NCBI GenBank assembly: GCA_019247135.1
Contig: JAFAPL010000487.1
Span: 1 to 13,160 of the forward strand
Direction: 5' to 3'
Source: Chloroflexota bacterium
Lineage (GTDB): Bacteria; Chloroflexota; UBA6077; CF-72
Length of the DNA stretch: 13,160 nucleotides
Made by a program: the position numbers and the translations under genes. The first letter of the stretch is position 1, and each line of letters begins with the position of its first letter. The notes under the pieces are model-generated. The model made no database searches. It worked only from the letters and a program-made list of their open reading frames with translations, and had not been told where the DNA came from. Shown here in pieces: positions 1 to 6,090 of this stretch.

Positions 1-121
1 GATTGATGTCATGCAGCACAACCGTGCCCGCGAGCTCCGGTGTGAGCGCCAGATCGCCAAGCAGCTTCGGCATCCAGTTGTAACTTCCGCCACCAACGAA
101 ACAGATGCGTGTCTTTGCCAT
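1..121 (-). CDS. Glycoside hydrolase family 4 (alpha-galactosidase/6-phospho-glycosidase type), N-terminal fragment
   Basis: Only the first 40 codons are in the window; the rest lies beyond base 1. The protein begins MAKTRICFVGGGSYNW and continues with PKLLGDLALTPEL and VVLHDIN. This is the Rossmann-type NAD-binding start of GH4 enzymes: a glycine-rich GGGS turn after the first beta strand, the PKL..DL helix, and an acidic end of the second strand. GH4 hydrolases are cytoplasmic and cleave glycosidic bonds by an NAD+- and metal-dependent oxidation/elimination route. Which sugar is used cannot be told from this fragment. The ATG follows the stop of the upstream dehydrogenase gene directly (TGAATG), and an AAAGGAG site lies 9 bases before it, inside that gene. 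It is the fifth gene of the sugar transport operon, and probably processes the imported sugar. Family call fairly sure, substrate unknown. Confidence 0.8.
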   Translation of the reverse strand, partial: MAKTRICFVGGGSYNWMPKLLGDLALTPELAGTVVLHDIN

Positions 122-1219
122 TCAGGCACTCTCCTTTTGTTTTGCCGCCATGACATGCGCCATGCCGCGGTAGAACGGGTCTTCTGGAGTAATCGACCCG
201 CGCCGCACCGTTTGCCCGGTGCACGCGGCCTTGTACAGGCTCAACAAGAAATCCATAGTCTTCCGAACTTCGGGCAAGCCGGTGCGCTCCGGCCTTCGTC
301 CGGAGTGCATGTCTTCAATCAACATCCTGAGCTGCGTGGCTTGCGTACTGGGTACTTCCTCCGGCACGCGTCCCCACTCCACAACCTGGCGCTGCTCCTG
401 TTCAGATGCATCAGGTGCGGCCGACAAATGCCAGTTCTCGTTCTTGTAGCCGTACAGCGTCGTCAGCTCGACCGTGGTGCGCGGAAAGTCCAGCCGCAAG
501 TAGCTTTCCTGACGCGGTGATACGAGACTGTTGGAAATGCTCACAATGGCGCCATTTGCGAAGCGGACAACGCCGAGATAGACGTTGTCGAGCTCGATGT
601 CCCTTTCGACTGTCGCCATCATCCCCTGCACCGTTGACCAGTCGCCGAGCAGGTACAGGGTCATGTCCAGAATGTGGATCGCCTGACCAAAGTTGACACC
701 GCCGAGCTCGGTATCCCAGTGTCCGCGCCACCCGACAGCGTGATACGCCGCGTTGCGATACCACAGCGTGTTGCAGACGCCGAACAAGACTCGGCCAATC
801 GCGTCGCTCTGAAGCAACTGCTTCACGTGCTGGACGCCTGAGCCGAAACGCCATTGAAAGACGCTGCTGACGTAGCGCCCGGTTCGATTCTCGGCAGCCT
901 CGAGGCGATCCAGATCGGCGAGTGAGCCGACGAGCGGCTTTTCGCAGAGCACCCACGCGCCAGCTTCGAGTGCTGCAATGCAGATATCCACGTGAGTTCC
1001 GGGCGGCGTGCACACCTGGACAAGGTCCGGTTTCTCGGCCGCGAGCATTTCGTGCACGTCGCTGTAGCCGTGCCGCACGCCGTATGTCTCACGGAAGGTT
1101 TCGAGCCGCTGCGGATCGAGGTCCACCGCCGCAACCAGGTCGACACGGTCGGCGTTGCGCCGCGCGGCCTCACCATGTGCACGGGCAATCCCGCCGGTGC
1201 CAACAATCGCTGTCCTCAT
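122..1219 (-). CDS. Gfo/Idh/MocA family NAD(P)-dependent oxidoreductase
   Basis: Cytoplasmic sugar or polyol dehydrogenase of 365 residues, a typical family length. The start MRTAIVGTGGIARAH carries the GxGxxA dinucleotide-binding turn (residues 7-12). The family signature CEKPL lies at 92-96 with the conserved Lys94. The sequence GGVNFGQAIHILDM holds the His182/Asp185 pair expected near the active site, and the C-terminal half is the usual alpha/beta substrate domain. A TTG at 1267 and an ATG at 1231 also open this frame. I chose the ATG at 1219 because the dinucleotide fold begins at once and AAGGAG sits just upstream, although its spacing of 3 bases is short. The gene sits between the permease genes and the GH4 gene, so a role in metabolism of the imported sugar is likely. 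The exact substrate cannot be assigned. Confidence 0.88.
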   Translation of the reverse strand: MRTAIVGTGGIARAHGEAARRNADRVDLVAAVDLDPQRLETFRETYGVRHGYSDVHEMLAAEKPDLVQVCTPPGTHVDICIAALEAGAWVLCEKPLVGSLADLDRLEAAENRTGRYVSSVFQWRFGSGVQHVKQLLQSDAIGRVLFGVCNTLWYRNAAYHAVGWRGHWDTELGGVNFGQAIHILDMTLYLLGDWSTVQGMMATVERDIELDNVYLGVVRFANGAIVSISNSLVSPRQESYLRLDFPRTTVELTTLYGYKNENWHLSAAPDASEQEQRQVVEWGRVPEEVPSTQATQLRMLIEDMHSGRRPERTGLPEVRKTMDFLLSLYKAACTGQTVRRGSITPEDPFYRGMAHVMAAKQKESA

Positions 1220-1283
1220 GTGCTCCTTCATCGTCGCACGTGCGGTGAGCTGAAAGCGCTCAGTCAAGCGCTCCAGCCATTTC

Positions 1284-1310
1284 GCCCGCTACGCGCTCGC
1301 TGCAGCGGGC
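1284..1310. other. Inverted repeat between permease and dehydrogenase genes
   Basis: Arms GCCCGCT (1284-1290) and AGCGGGC (1304-1310) are perfect over 7 bp with a 13-base loop. They lie in the only sizeable gap inside the operon, about 115 bp between the permease stop and the dehydrogenase start. In minus-strand RNA the hairpin is not followed by a U-run, so it is not a classical intrinsic terminator. It may stabilise or separate the upstream transporter part of the message, which is inference. Confidence 0.35.
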
Positions 1311-1334
1311 GTGCCAGCGATGAAGGTATTTCGG

Positions 1335-2222
1335 CTAGCCCTTGACGCCGCCGACCACGAGTCCTTTGATGACCAGTCGCTGAGCCAGGATGTACATGAT
1401 CACCGGCGGCACAGCCGTGATCAGCGCGCCAGCCATCATCTGGCCCCAGTAGAAGACGTCTTCACCCAGCATCTGCGTCAACCCGACCGTGACGGTGCGG
1501 GTCGACAGCGAGTTCGTGATGACGAGCGCATACAGGAACTCGTTCCAGGCCTGCGTGAACGAAAACAGCCCGACTACGACGAGCGCCGGCGTCGACAGCG
1601 GCAAGACGATGCGGAACAACACGCCGAGCCGATTGCAGCCGTCGATCATCGCCGCGTCTTCGAGCTCGACGGGGATGCTCTTGAAGTAGCTCATCAGCAG
1701 CCACGTACAGAACGGCAATGTGATCGTCGGGTAGACCAGGATCAGCCCGTACAACGTGTCGGACAGGCCGAATCCCGCGACGAGCTGGAACAGCGGAATG
1801 AACAACAGGGCCTGCGGGATCAGATACGTGAACACGAGCCCGAGCGCCACGATGCGCCTGCCAGCAAAGCGCAAACGGGTAATGGAGTACGCGCCGAGCG
1901 CGCCGAGACAGATCGAAAGTGTCGTCGCCGCGATCGAGACCTCAGCGCTATTCCGAAGCCACACGCCGAAGTTGCCCGTCATCAGCGACACGTAATGGCC
2001 GAAGTAGATCGACTTCGGCAGGATGGTGAAGTCGTTGTAGATCTCTTTGTTGGTCTTGATCGAGGCGAGCGCCATCCAGATGAATGGCACGACCGTCCAG
2101 ATCACGAAGAACACGAGCGCCGCGTATGTGGCGATGGCCCACCCTCGCCCGATCGTGCGTCGACCCGCGTGCGTCGAACCGCGCCTGCGCGCTCGCAATC
2201 TCGCCGCTGCAGCGACCGCCAT
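1335..2222 (-). CDS. Carbohydrate ABC transporter permease, MalG/UgpE type
   Basis: Inner-membrane subunit of a sugar importer, 295 residues. After a basic N-terminus (about residues 1-27, rich in Arg) come six predicted membrane segments, the first at about 29-53. The cytoplasmic EAA loop is at about 186-212 (ELEDAAMIDGCNRLGVLFRI, then VLPLSTPAL); it docks the ATPase. The end, VIKGLVVGGVKG, is typical of MalG-like proteins. The ATG overlaps the TGA of the partner permease by one base (TGATG), so the two are probably translationally coupled and made in equal amounts. The transported sugar cannot be read from the sequence. Confidence 0.93.
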   Translation of the reverse strand: MAVAAAARLRARRRGSTHAGRRTIGRGWAIATYAALVFFVIWTVVPFIWMALASIKTNKEIYNDFTILPKSIYFGHYVSLMTGNFGVWLRNSAEVSIAATTLSICLGALGAYSITRLRFAGRRIVALGLVFTYLIPQALLFIPLFQLVAGFGLSDTLYGLILVYPTITLPFCTWLLMSYFKSIPVELEDAAMIDGCNRLGVLFRIVLPLSTPALVVVGLFSFTQAWNEFLYALVITNSLSTRTVTVGLTQMLGEDVFYWGQMMAGALITAVPPVIMYILAQRLVIKGLVVGGVKG

Positions 2223-3157
2223 CAGTCTTGCCTCAACATGCGTCGAGTCAGGAACAGCACCAGGATCAGATAGAACGGCACCATGGTCATCGCAATCGCC
2301 GCTCCGGCTCCAAGCTGGTGCCCCGGAATCGAGACGAAATACGACAGCAAGGGCAGGGTCATCGTCGCGTAATTCGGCCCGCCGTTGGTCAGTACGAAAA
2401 TGGGCGTCAGATTTGCCGACGTCCAGATCGTCGACAATAGGGCCGTGACGACGATGACTGGCTGCAGGCTAGGCACCGTCACATTCAGGAAGCGCTGCCA
2501 CGTGCCGGCGCCGTCGATCTCGGCAGCTTCGTAGAGCTCCTGGCTGATCGACTGCATGCCGGCGAGAAAGTTCATCGTCCAGAACGGCGTGCCTGCCCAG
2601 ACGATGACGAGCACCAATGCCGGCAATGCCAGACGCGTGTCGTTGAAGAAATAGATGTAGTCGTCCAGCAGCCCGAAGTTCGCGATGGCCCCGTTGACCG
2701 GTCCGGTTGTGTCGAACATGAACCGCCAGACGTAGGCCGAGACGACCGCCGGCACGGCCCACGGCAGCAGCATGATGCCTCGGAAAAAGTTTTTGGCCGG
2801 TATGTCCTGATTCAGAACACAAGCCATCGCCATGCCGACCAGGAACTTTGTCCCGATTGCGCTGCCCGTAATGACGAGCGTCGTTACGGCCGCCTTCGGC
2901 CACGGATTGCTCGGATCGGTGAACAGCGCGGCGTAATTGGCAAACCCGACCCAGGTTCCCGTCTTGCCGATGAAGCGCTCCTGAAAGCTCAGCAAGATGG
3001 CATCGATGAACGGGTAGATGATGATGCTCGACACCAGGATGACAACAGGCGCGACGAGCAGCCAGCCAAGTTGCCATTCTGGACCGAGAACGCGGCGCAG
3101 CGTGCTGCCGCGCGATCCGGCGCCGCGTTGCAGCGGAGGCGCTAGCGTCTGGGCCAT
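2222..3157 (-). CDS. Carbohydrate ABC transporter permease, MalF/UgpA type
   Basis: Second inner-membrane subunit of the importer, 311 residues. A cytoplasmic N-tail of about 28 residues precedes the first membrane helix (WLLVAPVVILVSSIIIYPF). Five further hydrophobic segments follow. The EAA loop at about 207-231 reads ELYEAAEIDGAGTWQRF followed by NVTVPSLQP, and a conserved LTNGGPNYATMTLPL stretch lies at 256-270. It starts 4 bp after the stop of the binding-protein gene, with AAGG 9 bases before the ATG. Its last base is the first base of the next permease start. With that partner it forms the heterodimeric pore. Confidence 0.94.
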   Translation of the reverse strand: MAQTLAPPLQRGAGSRGSTLRRVLGPEWQLGWLLVAPVVILVSSIIIYPFIDAILLSFQERFIGKTGTWVGFANYAALFTDPSNPWPKAAVTTLVITGSAIGTKFLVGMAMACVLNQDIPAKNFFRGIMLLPWAVPAVVSAYVWRFMFDTTGPVNGAIANFGLLDDYIYFFNDTRLALPALVLVIVWAGTPFWTMNFLAGMQSISQELYEAAEIDGAGTWQRFLNVTVPSLQPVIVVTALLSTIWTSANLTPIFVLTNGGPNYATMTLPLLSYFVSIPGHQLGAGAAIAMTMVPFYLILVLFLTRRMLRQD

Positions 3158-3161
3158 TGGC

Positions 3162-4592
3162 TCAGGCCTTCATCAGCTTGTTGTACGAGTCCATCATCTG
3201 CTGTTGCGCCCAGGCCTGGGCGTCCTCGATGGCCATGCCGTCATTGAGAATTTTCTGCAGCATGTCGGACATCGTGTAGCGGGCACTCTCGACGTCCGCC
3301 TCCCACGGGATAGGCGCGGATGGCCACTCGCGAATGCGGCCATACTCCGCAATCTTCTTCAGCTCGGCGAACTTGCTGGTCGTCCAGAAGTCGGTCTTGG
3401 CGTGATCGCGATACACGGGCACGAAGCGACCTTCCACCGACTTCGAGATTGCCTCGAGTTTGTCGGGCTGCAGGAAGAACTCGAGCGCGGAAGGCGCCAT
3501 ACTCGCCAACGGGGCGCGTTTGTAGTAGTTGAACGCGATCGACGAGCCCTCGGCGAATGAGCCGGCCGGGCCTTTCGGCGGCAACGACAGGCCCGTGTTA
3601 TCGGCTAGCTCCTTGTCGTTCACGAGCAGCCAACCCATGATCGTCGCTGGATTGATCGCGATCATGCCGCGGCCCTTCTGGTAGGCCTCGTTGTTCCAGG
3701 ACGTCACGGTCGAGGCGAATGTATCCGGCGGGATGAGCTTGGCCTTGACCATCTGGACGACCATATCGATGCCCGGCTTGTTGGCTGGATTCGCAATGTC
3801 CGGCATGCCCTTTTCCGTGGCCAGCCGTCCGCCGTACGCCCACAAGCAGGTCATCATGTTGTTCATGTGATCGCCCTCGTGGCCGAGAGCCATCGCATAG
3901 GCGTAGGTCTTGGGCGGCTGCTGCGCTTTGGGTCCGAGCTGAAGGAGCTCGTCGTAGCTGTCGAAAAAGCGACCGCCGGTCAGCGGACCGATGACGTCCA
4001 TGCGCCAGTGTGCGGGCCAGACGTCGATCGCGTACGGCGCGCCGATGATCGCGCCATCAGCCACCGCGTTCGAGCTGATGCCGATCTCGTACATCCCGCC
4101 CGCCAGATCCTTGAACTTCGCGACGAGATCCTTGAGGTCGGCCATTTCGCCCTGGCTGTACCAGTAGGTGCGATTCGAGTTGTTCAGCTCTGGTGGCTGC
4201 CCGGCCGCCACCGCCGCCGACTCTTTGGCCAACTGCTCTGGCGAGCCAGGAATCGACTGCCACTCGACCTTGAGGGCGTGCTGGGTGCCCCAGTCCACGA
4301 ACGTATTCCCGACCGCCTTGTCAGTGAGGTCGTTCCAGTTGGCCGAGAACCACACGTTGAAGACACCCGAGCCGCCCGTGCTGCTCTGCGCGGCCGGCGT
4401 CGCGCCGTTGGCGGCTGCCGCCGGTGCAGTGGTCGGCGCGGCTGCCGGCGGACTTGTCGGCTGCGCGGCCGGCTTCGCCTGTTCAGGCGCCTGAGGCGCG
4501 CCGCACGCCGCGAGCGCGAGGCCAACAGCCCAGGCATTGCGTGTCAAGAACTGGCGTCGGGTCTGAAAATGCCTGCGCTCGGACGAGCTCAT
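3162..4592 (-). CDS. Extracellular sugar-binding lipoprotein of the ABC importer (family 1-like), Tat-exported
   Basis: The 476-residue protein captures the substrate outside the membrane and delivers it to the two permeases encoded just downstream. The N-terminus shows a twin-arginine motif (TRRQFLT, residues 11-17), a hydrophobic core and a lipobox ALAAC, with Cys30 as the expected lipidated residue. It therefore appears to be folded before Tat export and then anchored by lipid. A flexible linker of Ala, Pro, Thr and Ser (about residues 31-75) follows, a style common in Chloroflexota. The mature part begins at about GVFNVWFSANW and resembles family 1 solute-binding proteins in length and layout. 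An ATG six codons upstream (4610) is possible; I prefer 4592 because AAGGGGGT lies just before it. First gene of the operon, 4 bp from the MalF-type permease. Confidence 0.92.
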   Translation of the reverse strand: MSSSERRHFQTRRQFLTRNAWAVGLALAACGAPQAPEQAKPAAQPTSPPAAAPTTAPAAAANGATPAAQSSTGGSGVFNVWFSANWNDLTDKAVGNTFVDWGTQHALKVEWQSIPGSPEQLAKESAAVAAGQPPELNNSNRTYWYSQGEMADLKDLVAKFKDLAGGMYEIGISSNAVADGAIIGAPYAIDVWPAHWRMDVIGPLTGGRFFDSYDELLQLGPKAQQPPKTYAYAMALGHEGDHMNNMMTCLWAYGGRLATEKGMPDIANPANKPGIDMVVQMVKAKLIPPDTFASTVTSWNNEAYQKGRGMIAINPATIMGWLLVNDKELADNTGLSLPPKGPAGSFAEGSSIAFNYYKRAPLASMAPSALEFFLQPDKLEAISKSVEGRFVPVYRDHAKTDFWTTSKFAELKKIAEYGRIREWPSAPIPWEADVESARYTMSDMLQKILNDGMAIEDAQAWAQQQMMDSYNKLMKA

Positions 4593-4627
4593 GAGCCACC
4601 CCCTTATCATCCAACCCCTGAGCAGCC

Positions 4628-4656
4628 ATGATTGTGCGCCGCACGCGCACTGTCAA
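4628..4656 (-). promoter_or_regulatory. Candidate promoter of the sugar operon with inverted repeat in the spacer
   Basis: On the minus strand a perfect TTGACA -35 box (4656-4651) is followed by a 17-bp spacer (4650-4634) and a -10-like AATCAT (4633-4628, 4 of 6 consensus bases). The spacer is exactly a perfect inverted repeat: GTGCGC and GCGCAC around five bases. That is a plausible operator for a repressor such as a LacI- or GntR-type regulator. The -35 box overlaps the lgt stop codon. The same repeat could instead be a small hairpin after lgt in the RNA, but no U-run follows it. Confidence 0.5.
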
Positions 4657-5579
4657 CTGGGGACGTTTGCGGTTGTGGCTTCCGTTGTTTGACTGACGGG
4701 CTGCTGGGTCTCGAACTCGCGCACCGATGGCCCGGCTCGGCGCGCTCGCTGCCACTGATACACGAGAAACCAGACGGCCACCATGGCAGTCAGCACTGAG
4801 AGCAACTGCGCCTGTGACAGTCCGAGCGCAAACGGCGTGTCGACCCGATAGAACTGGATGAAGAAGCGGCCGAGTGAATACAGCCCGATGTACGTCCAGA
4901 ACAGCATTCCGTCGCGCGGGTAGCGCGGGTGCCAGTTGAATCGCCACCGCCCGTTGCGCCTGCGCACGAACCCGCGTGCAAGCCACACCAGAAAACCGAA
5001 GATCACCAGGTCCATCACCAGCTCGTAGCCGACTGCCAGGTGTACGGGAACGCCGATCTCGCCGAGGGTGTTCGGATTGGTGTAGACGACGGCGAGCGGA
5101 AAGCCCGACGCGTGAGCGCCGTGATGCTCACCATTGATGATGTCTCCGATTCGGCCGATCGCCATCCCGAGTATCAACGGCGGCGCGGCGATGTCCGCAT
5201 ACCGCGCGATACTCAATTTGCGTCGCCAACAGTAGAGTGCGCCCGCTACGGGTCCGCCAACGATCGTGCCGTAGATCGCCAACCCACCCTCGTTCACCTT
5301 GATGATCGAGATCGGGTCTCGCGAATAAAAATCCCACTGGTCGACGACGTGGAACAGCCGCGCGCCGATGATGGCGCCGATGACGCCCCACATCGCGACC
5401 GAGAACGTGTCATCCTCAGTGAAGCCAGCCCGAGTCGCCCAGCGCACCGCGAGCCAGATGCCGATCAGCGTGCCGACTGCCGTGAAAAACCCGTGCCAGG
5501 TGATCTGGAGCGGAAAATCACCCCACCTGAACAGTGTGGGGTCGATATTGATCGGGATACCGCCTAAGTCGGCCTGAAT
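4653..5579 (-). CDS. lgt: Prolipoprotein diacylglyceryl transferase (Lgt), probable ATT start
   Basis: Membrane enzyme that moves diacylglycerol from phosphatidylglycerol to the lipobox Cys of prelipoproteins. Diagnostic stretches are VNEGGLAIYGTIVGG (the Lgt H/EGG loop region), GMAIGRIGDIINGEHHG (the Lgt signature, with Asp where Asn is more usual) and FFIQFYRVDTPF near the C-terminus. Several hydrophobic helices span the protein. The first canonical start is a GTG at 5447, but that would remove the first membrane helix. The frame stays open upstream and encodes INIDPTLF, then LQITWHGFFTAVGTLIGIWL, the expected Lgt N-terminus. No ATG, GTG or TTG occurs there. A perfect AGGAGG (5594-5589) lies 9 bases before an ATT at 5579, giving 308 residues. 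It lies just behind an operon for a lipoprotein, one of its likely substrates. Function sure; start codon inferred. Confidence 0.9.
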   Translation of the reverse strand: MQADLGGIPINIDPTLFRWGDFPLQITWHGFFTAVGTLIGIWLAVRWATRAGFTEDDTFSVAMWGVIGAIIGARLFHVVDQWDFYSRDPISIIKVNEGGLAIYGTIVGGPVAGALYCWRRKLSIARYADIAAPPLILGMAIGRIGDIINGEHHGAHASGFPLAVVYTNPNTLGEIGVPVHLAVGYELVMDLVIFGFLVWLARGFVRRRNGRWRFNWHPRYPRDGMLFWTYIGLYSLGRFFIQFYRVDTPFALGLSQAQLLSVLTAMVAVWFLVYQWQRARRAGPSVREFETQQPVSQTTEATTANVPS

Positions 5580-5588
5580 CGGTCGTGG

Positions 5589-5594
5589 CCTCCT
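5589..5594 (-). promoter_or_regulatory. Perfect Shine-Dalgarno AGGAGG upstream of the lgt ATT codon
   Basis: The plus strand reads CCTCCT, so the lgt message carries AGGAGG. It is followed by CCACGACCG (9 bases) and then ATT CAG GCC in the Lgt frame. This is one of the strongest ribosome-binding sites seen in the window, and it has no canonical start codon in frame at a suitable distance. It is therefore the main argument that lgt starts at ATT (5579) and not at the GTG 132 bases further in. Confidence 0.65.
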
Positions 5595-5605
5595 GCCTCG
5601 CGCGG

Positions 5606-5611
5606 GATAAT
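5606..5611 (+). promoter_or_regulatory. Possible -10 box directing a leaderless transcript
   Basis: GATAAT matches the -10 consensus TATAAT at five of six positions. Six bases (AGCACC) separate it from the GTG at 5618, which is normal -10 to +1 spacing. Transcription would then begin at the start codon itself, and no ribosome-binding site is visible for that gene. No good -35 box is seen at 17 bp upstream. Suggestive only. Confidence 0.4.
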
Positions 5612-5617
5612 AGCACC

Positions 5618-5992
5618 GTGTCTCCGTTCGGCTGGCGTTCGCCGCGAGCGTCTGACCCCACCTCGTGGAAGGTGTCCAGAGAGGCAGATGCGGTGTACGT
5701 CGAGCCGTCTCACGGCAGCCCGTTCCGTTTACCTCTGGCAGGCGTCCGGGCGGTACGCATCGTGCCGCTTACTGCTGGCGACCACCACATGCAGCAGGCA
5801 CGCGGAGGTTGGCAAGTCGCGCTGCAGCGCGCCGACGGTGACGTGCTGGTCGGCTCGGCCCTGCGTGATTGGCGACTCGCACACGTACTTGCCAAACAGC
5901 TATGCGAGACAGCCGATCTTCCGCTCGACGAGCTCACGGCGAAGATGTTCAGCCGGGTCGGTGAATTCGGTCCGAATAGTCCGGGGATGTGA
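5618..5992 (+). CDS. Hypothetical protein, possible PH-like small domain
   Basis: A 124-residue soluble protein with no signal peptide or membrane segment. I do not recognise a named family. The pattern is a Trp near the start (TSWKVSREADAVYV), a strand pair (FRLPLAGVRAVRIVPL), a central GGWQVALQRADGDVLV, and a C-terminal helix WRLAHVLAKQLCETADLPL. Beta strands ending in one helix would suit a PH-like fold, but this is inference from pattern alone. A GTG at 5585 in the same frame would add 11 residues. I prefer the GTG at 5618 because the longer form would start inside the lgt ribosome-binding region and a -10-like GATAAT sits just before 5618. It is divergent from lgt and followed about 100 bp later by pyk. 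Confidence 0.7.
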   Translation: MSPFGWRSPRASDPTSWKVSREADAVYVEPSHGSPFRLPLAGVRAVRIVPLTAGDHHMQQARGGWQVALQRADGDVLVGSALRDWRLAHVLAKQLCETADLPLDELTAKMFSRVGEFGPNSPGM

Positions 5993-6046
5993 CTCGCTCA
6001 GAGGTCTTCGTGTGGGGTTCTTCGACGCGGAGGTCGACGTGTGAGA

Positions 6047-6082
6047 GCTGAGTCTGAGTCTGAGTCTGAGTTTGAGTTTGAG
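6047..6082 (+). repeat. Hexanucleotide tandem repeat in the pyk leader
   Basis: Six consecutive 6-bp units: GCTGAG, then TCTGAG three times, then TTTGAG twice. The array ends 8 bases before the GTG start of pyruvate kinase. The last GAG is the only Shine-Dalgarno-like element there. The array is non-coding here, since the previous gene stops at 5992. Repeats of this kind can gain or lose units by slippage, which here would change the leader length but not the distance from the last unit to the start. Confidence 0.8.
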
Positions 6083-6090
6083 AAAATCCC

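Noticed and set aside
1311..2273. A 320-codon plus-strand open frame opposite the MalG-type permease
   Set aside because: The product is very rich in Arg, Asp, Glu and Gln with no domain pattern, and it is the mirror of a clear permease gene.
3867..4631. A 254-codon plus-strand frame opposite the binding protein gene
   Set aside because: Composition (Arg/Ala/Gly) and lack of motifs mark it as a shadow of the binding-protein gene.
4634..4650. Intrinsic terminator of lgt
   Set aside because: The 6-bp hairpin sits right after the lgt stop but is followed by AATCAT and not a U-run; a promoter/operator reading fits better, though not proven.
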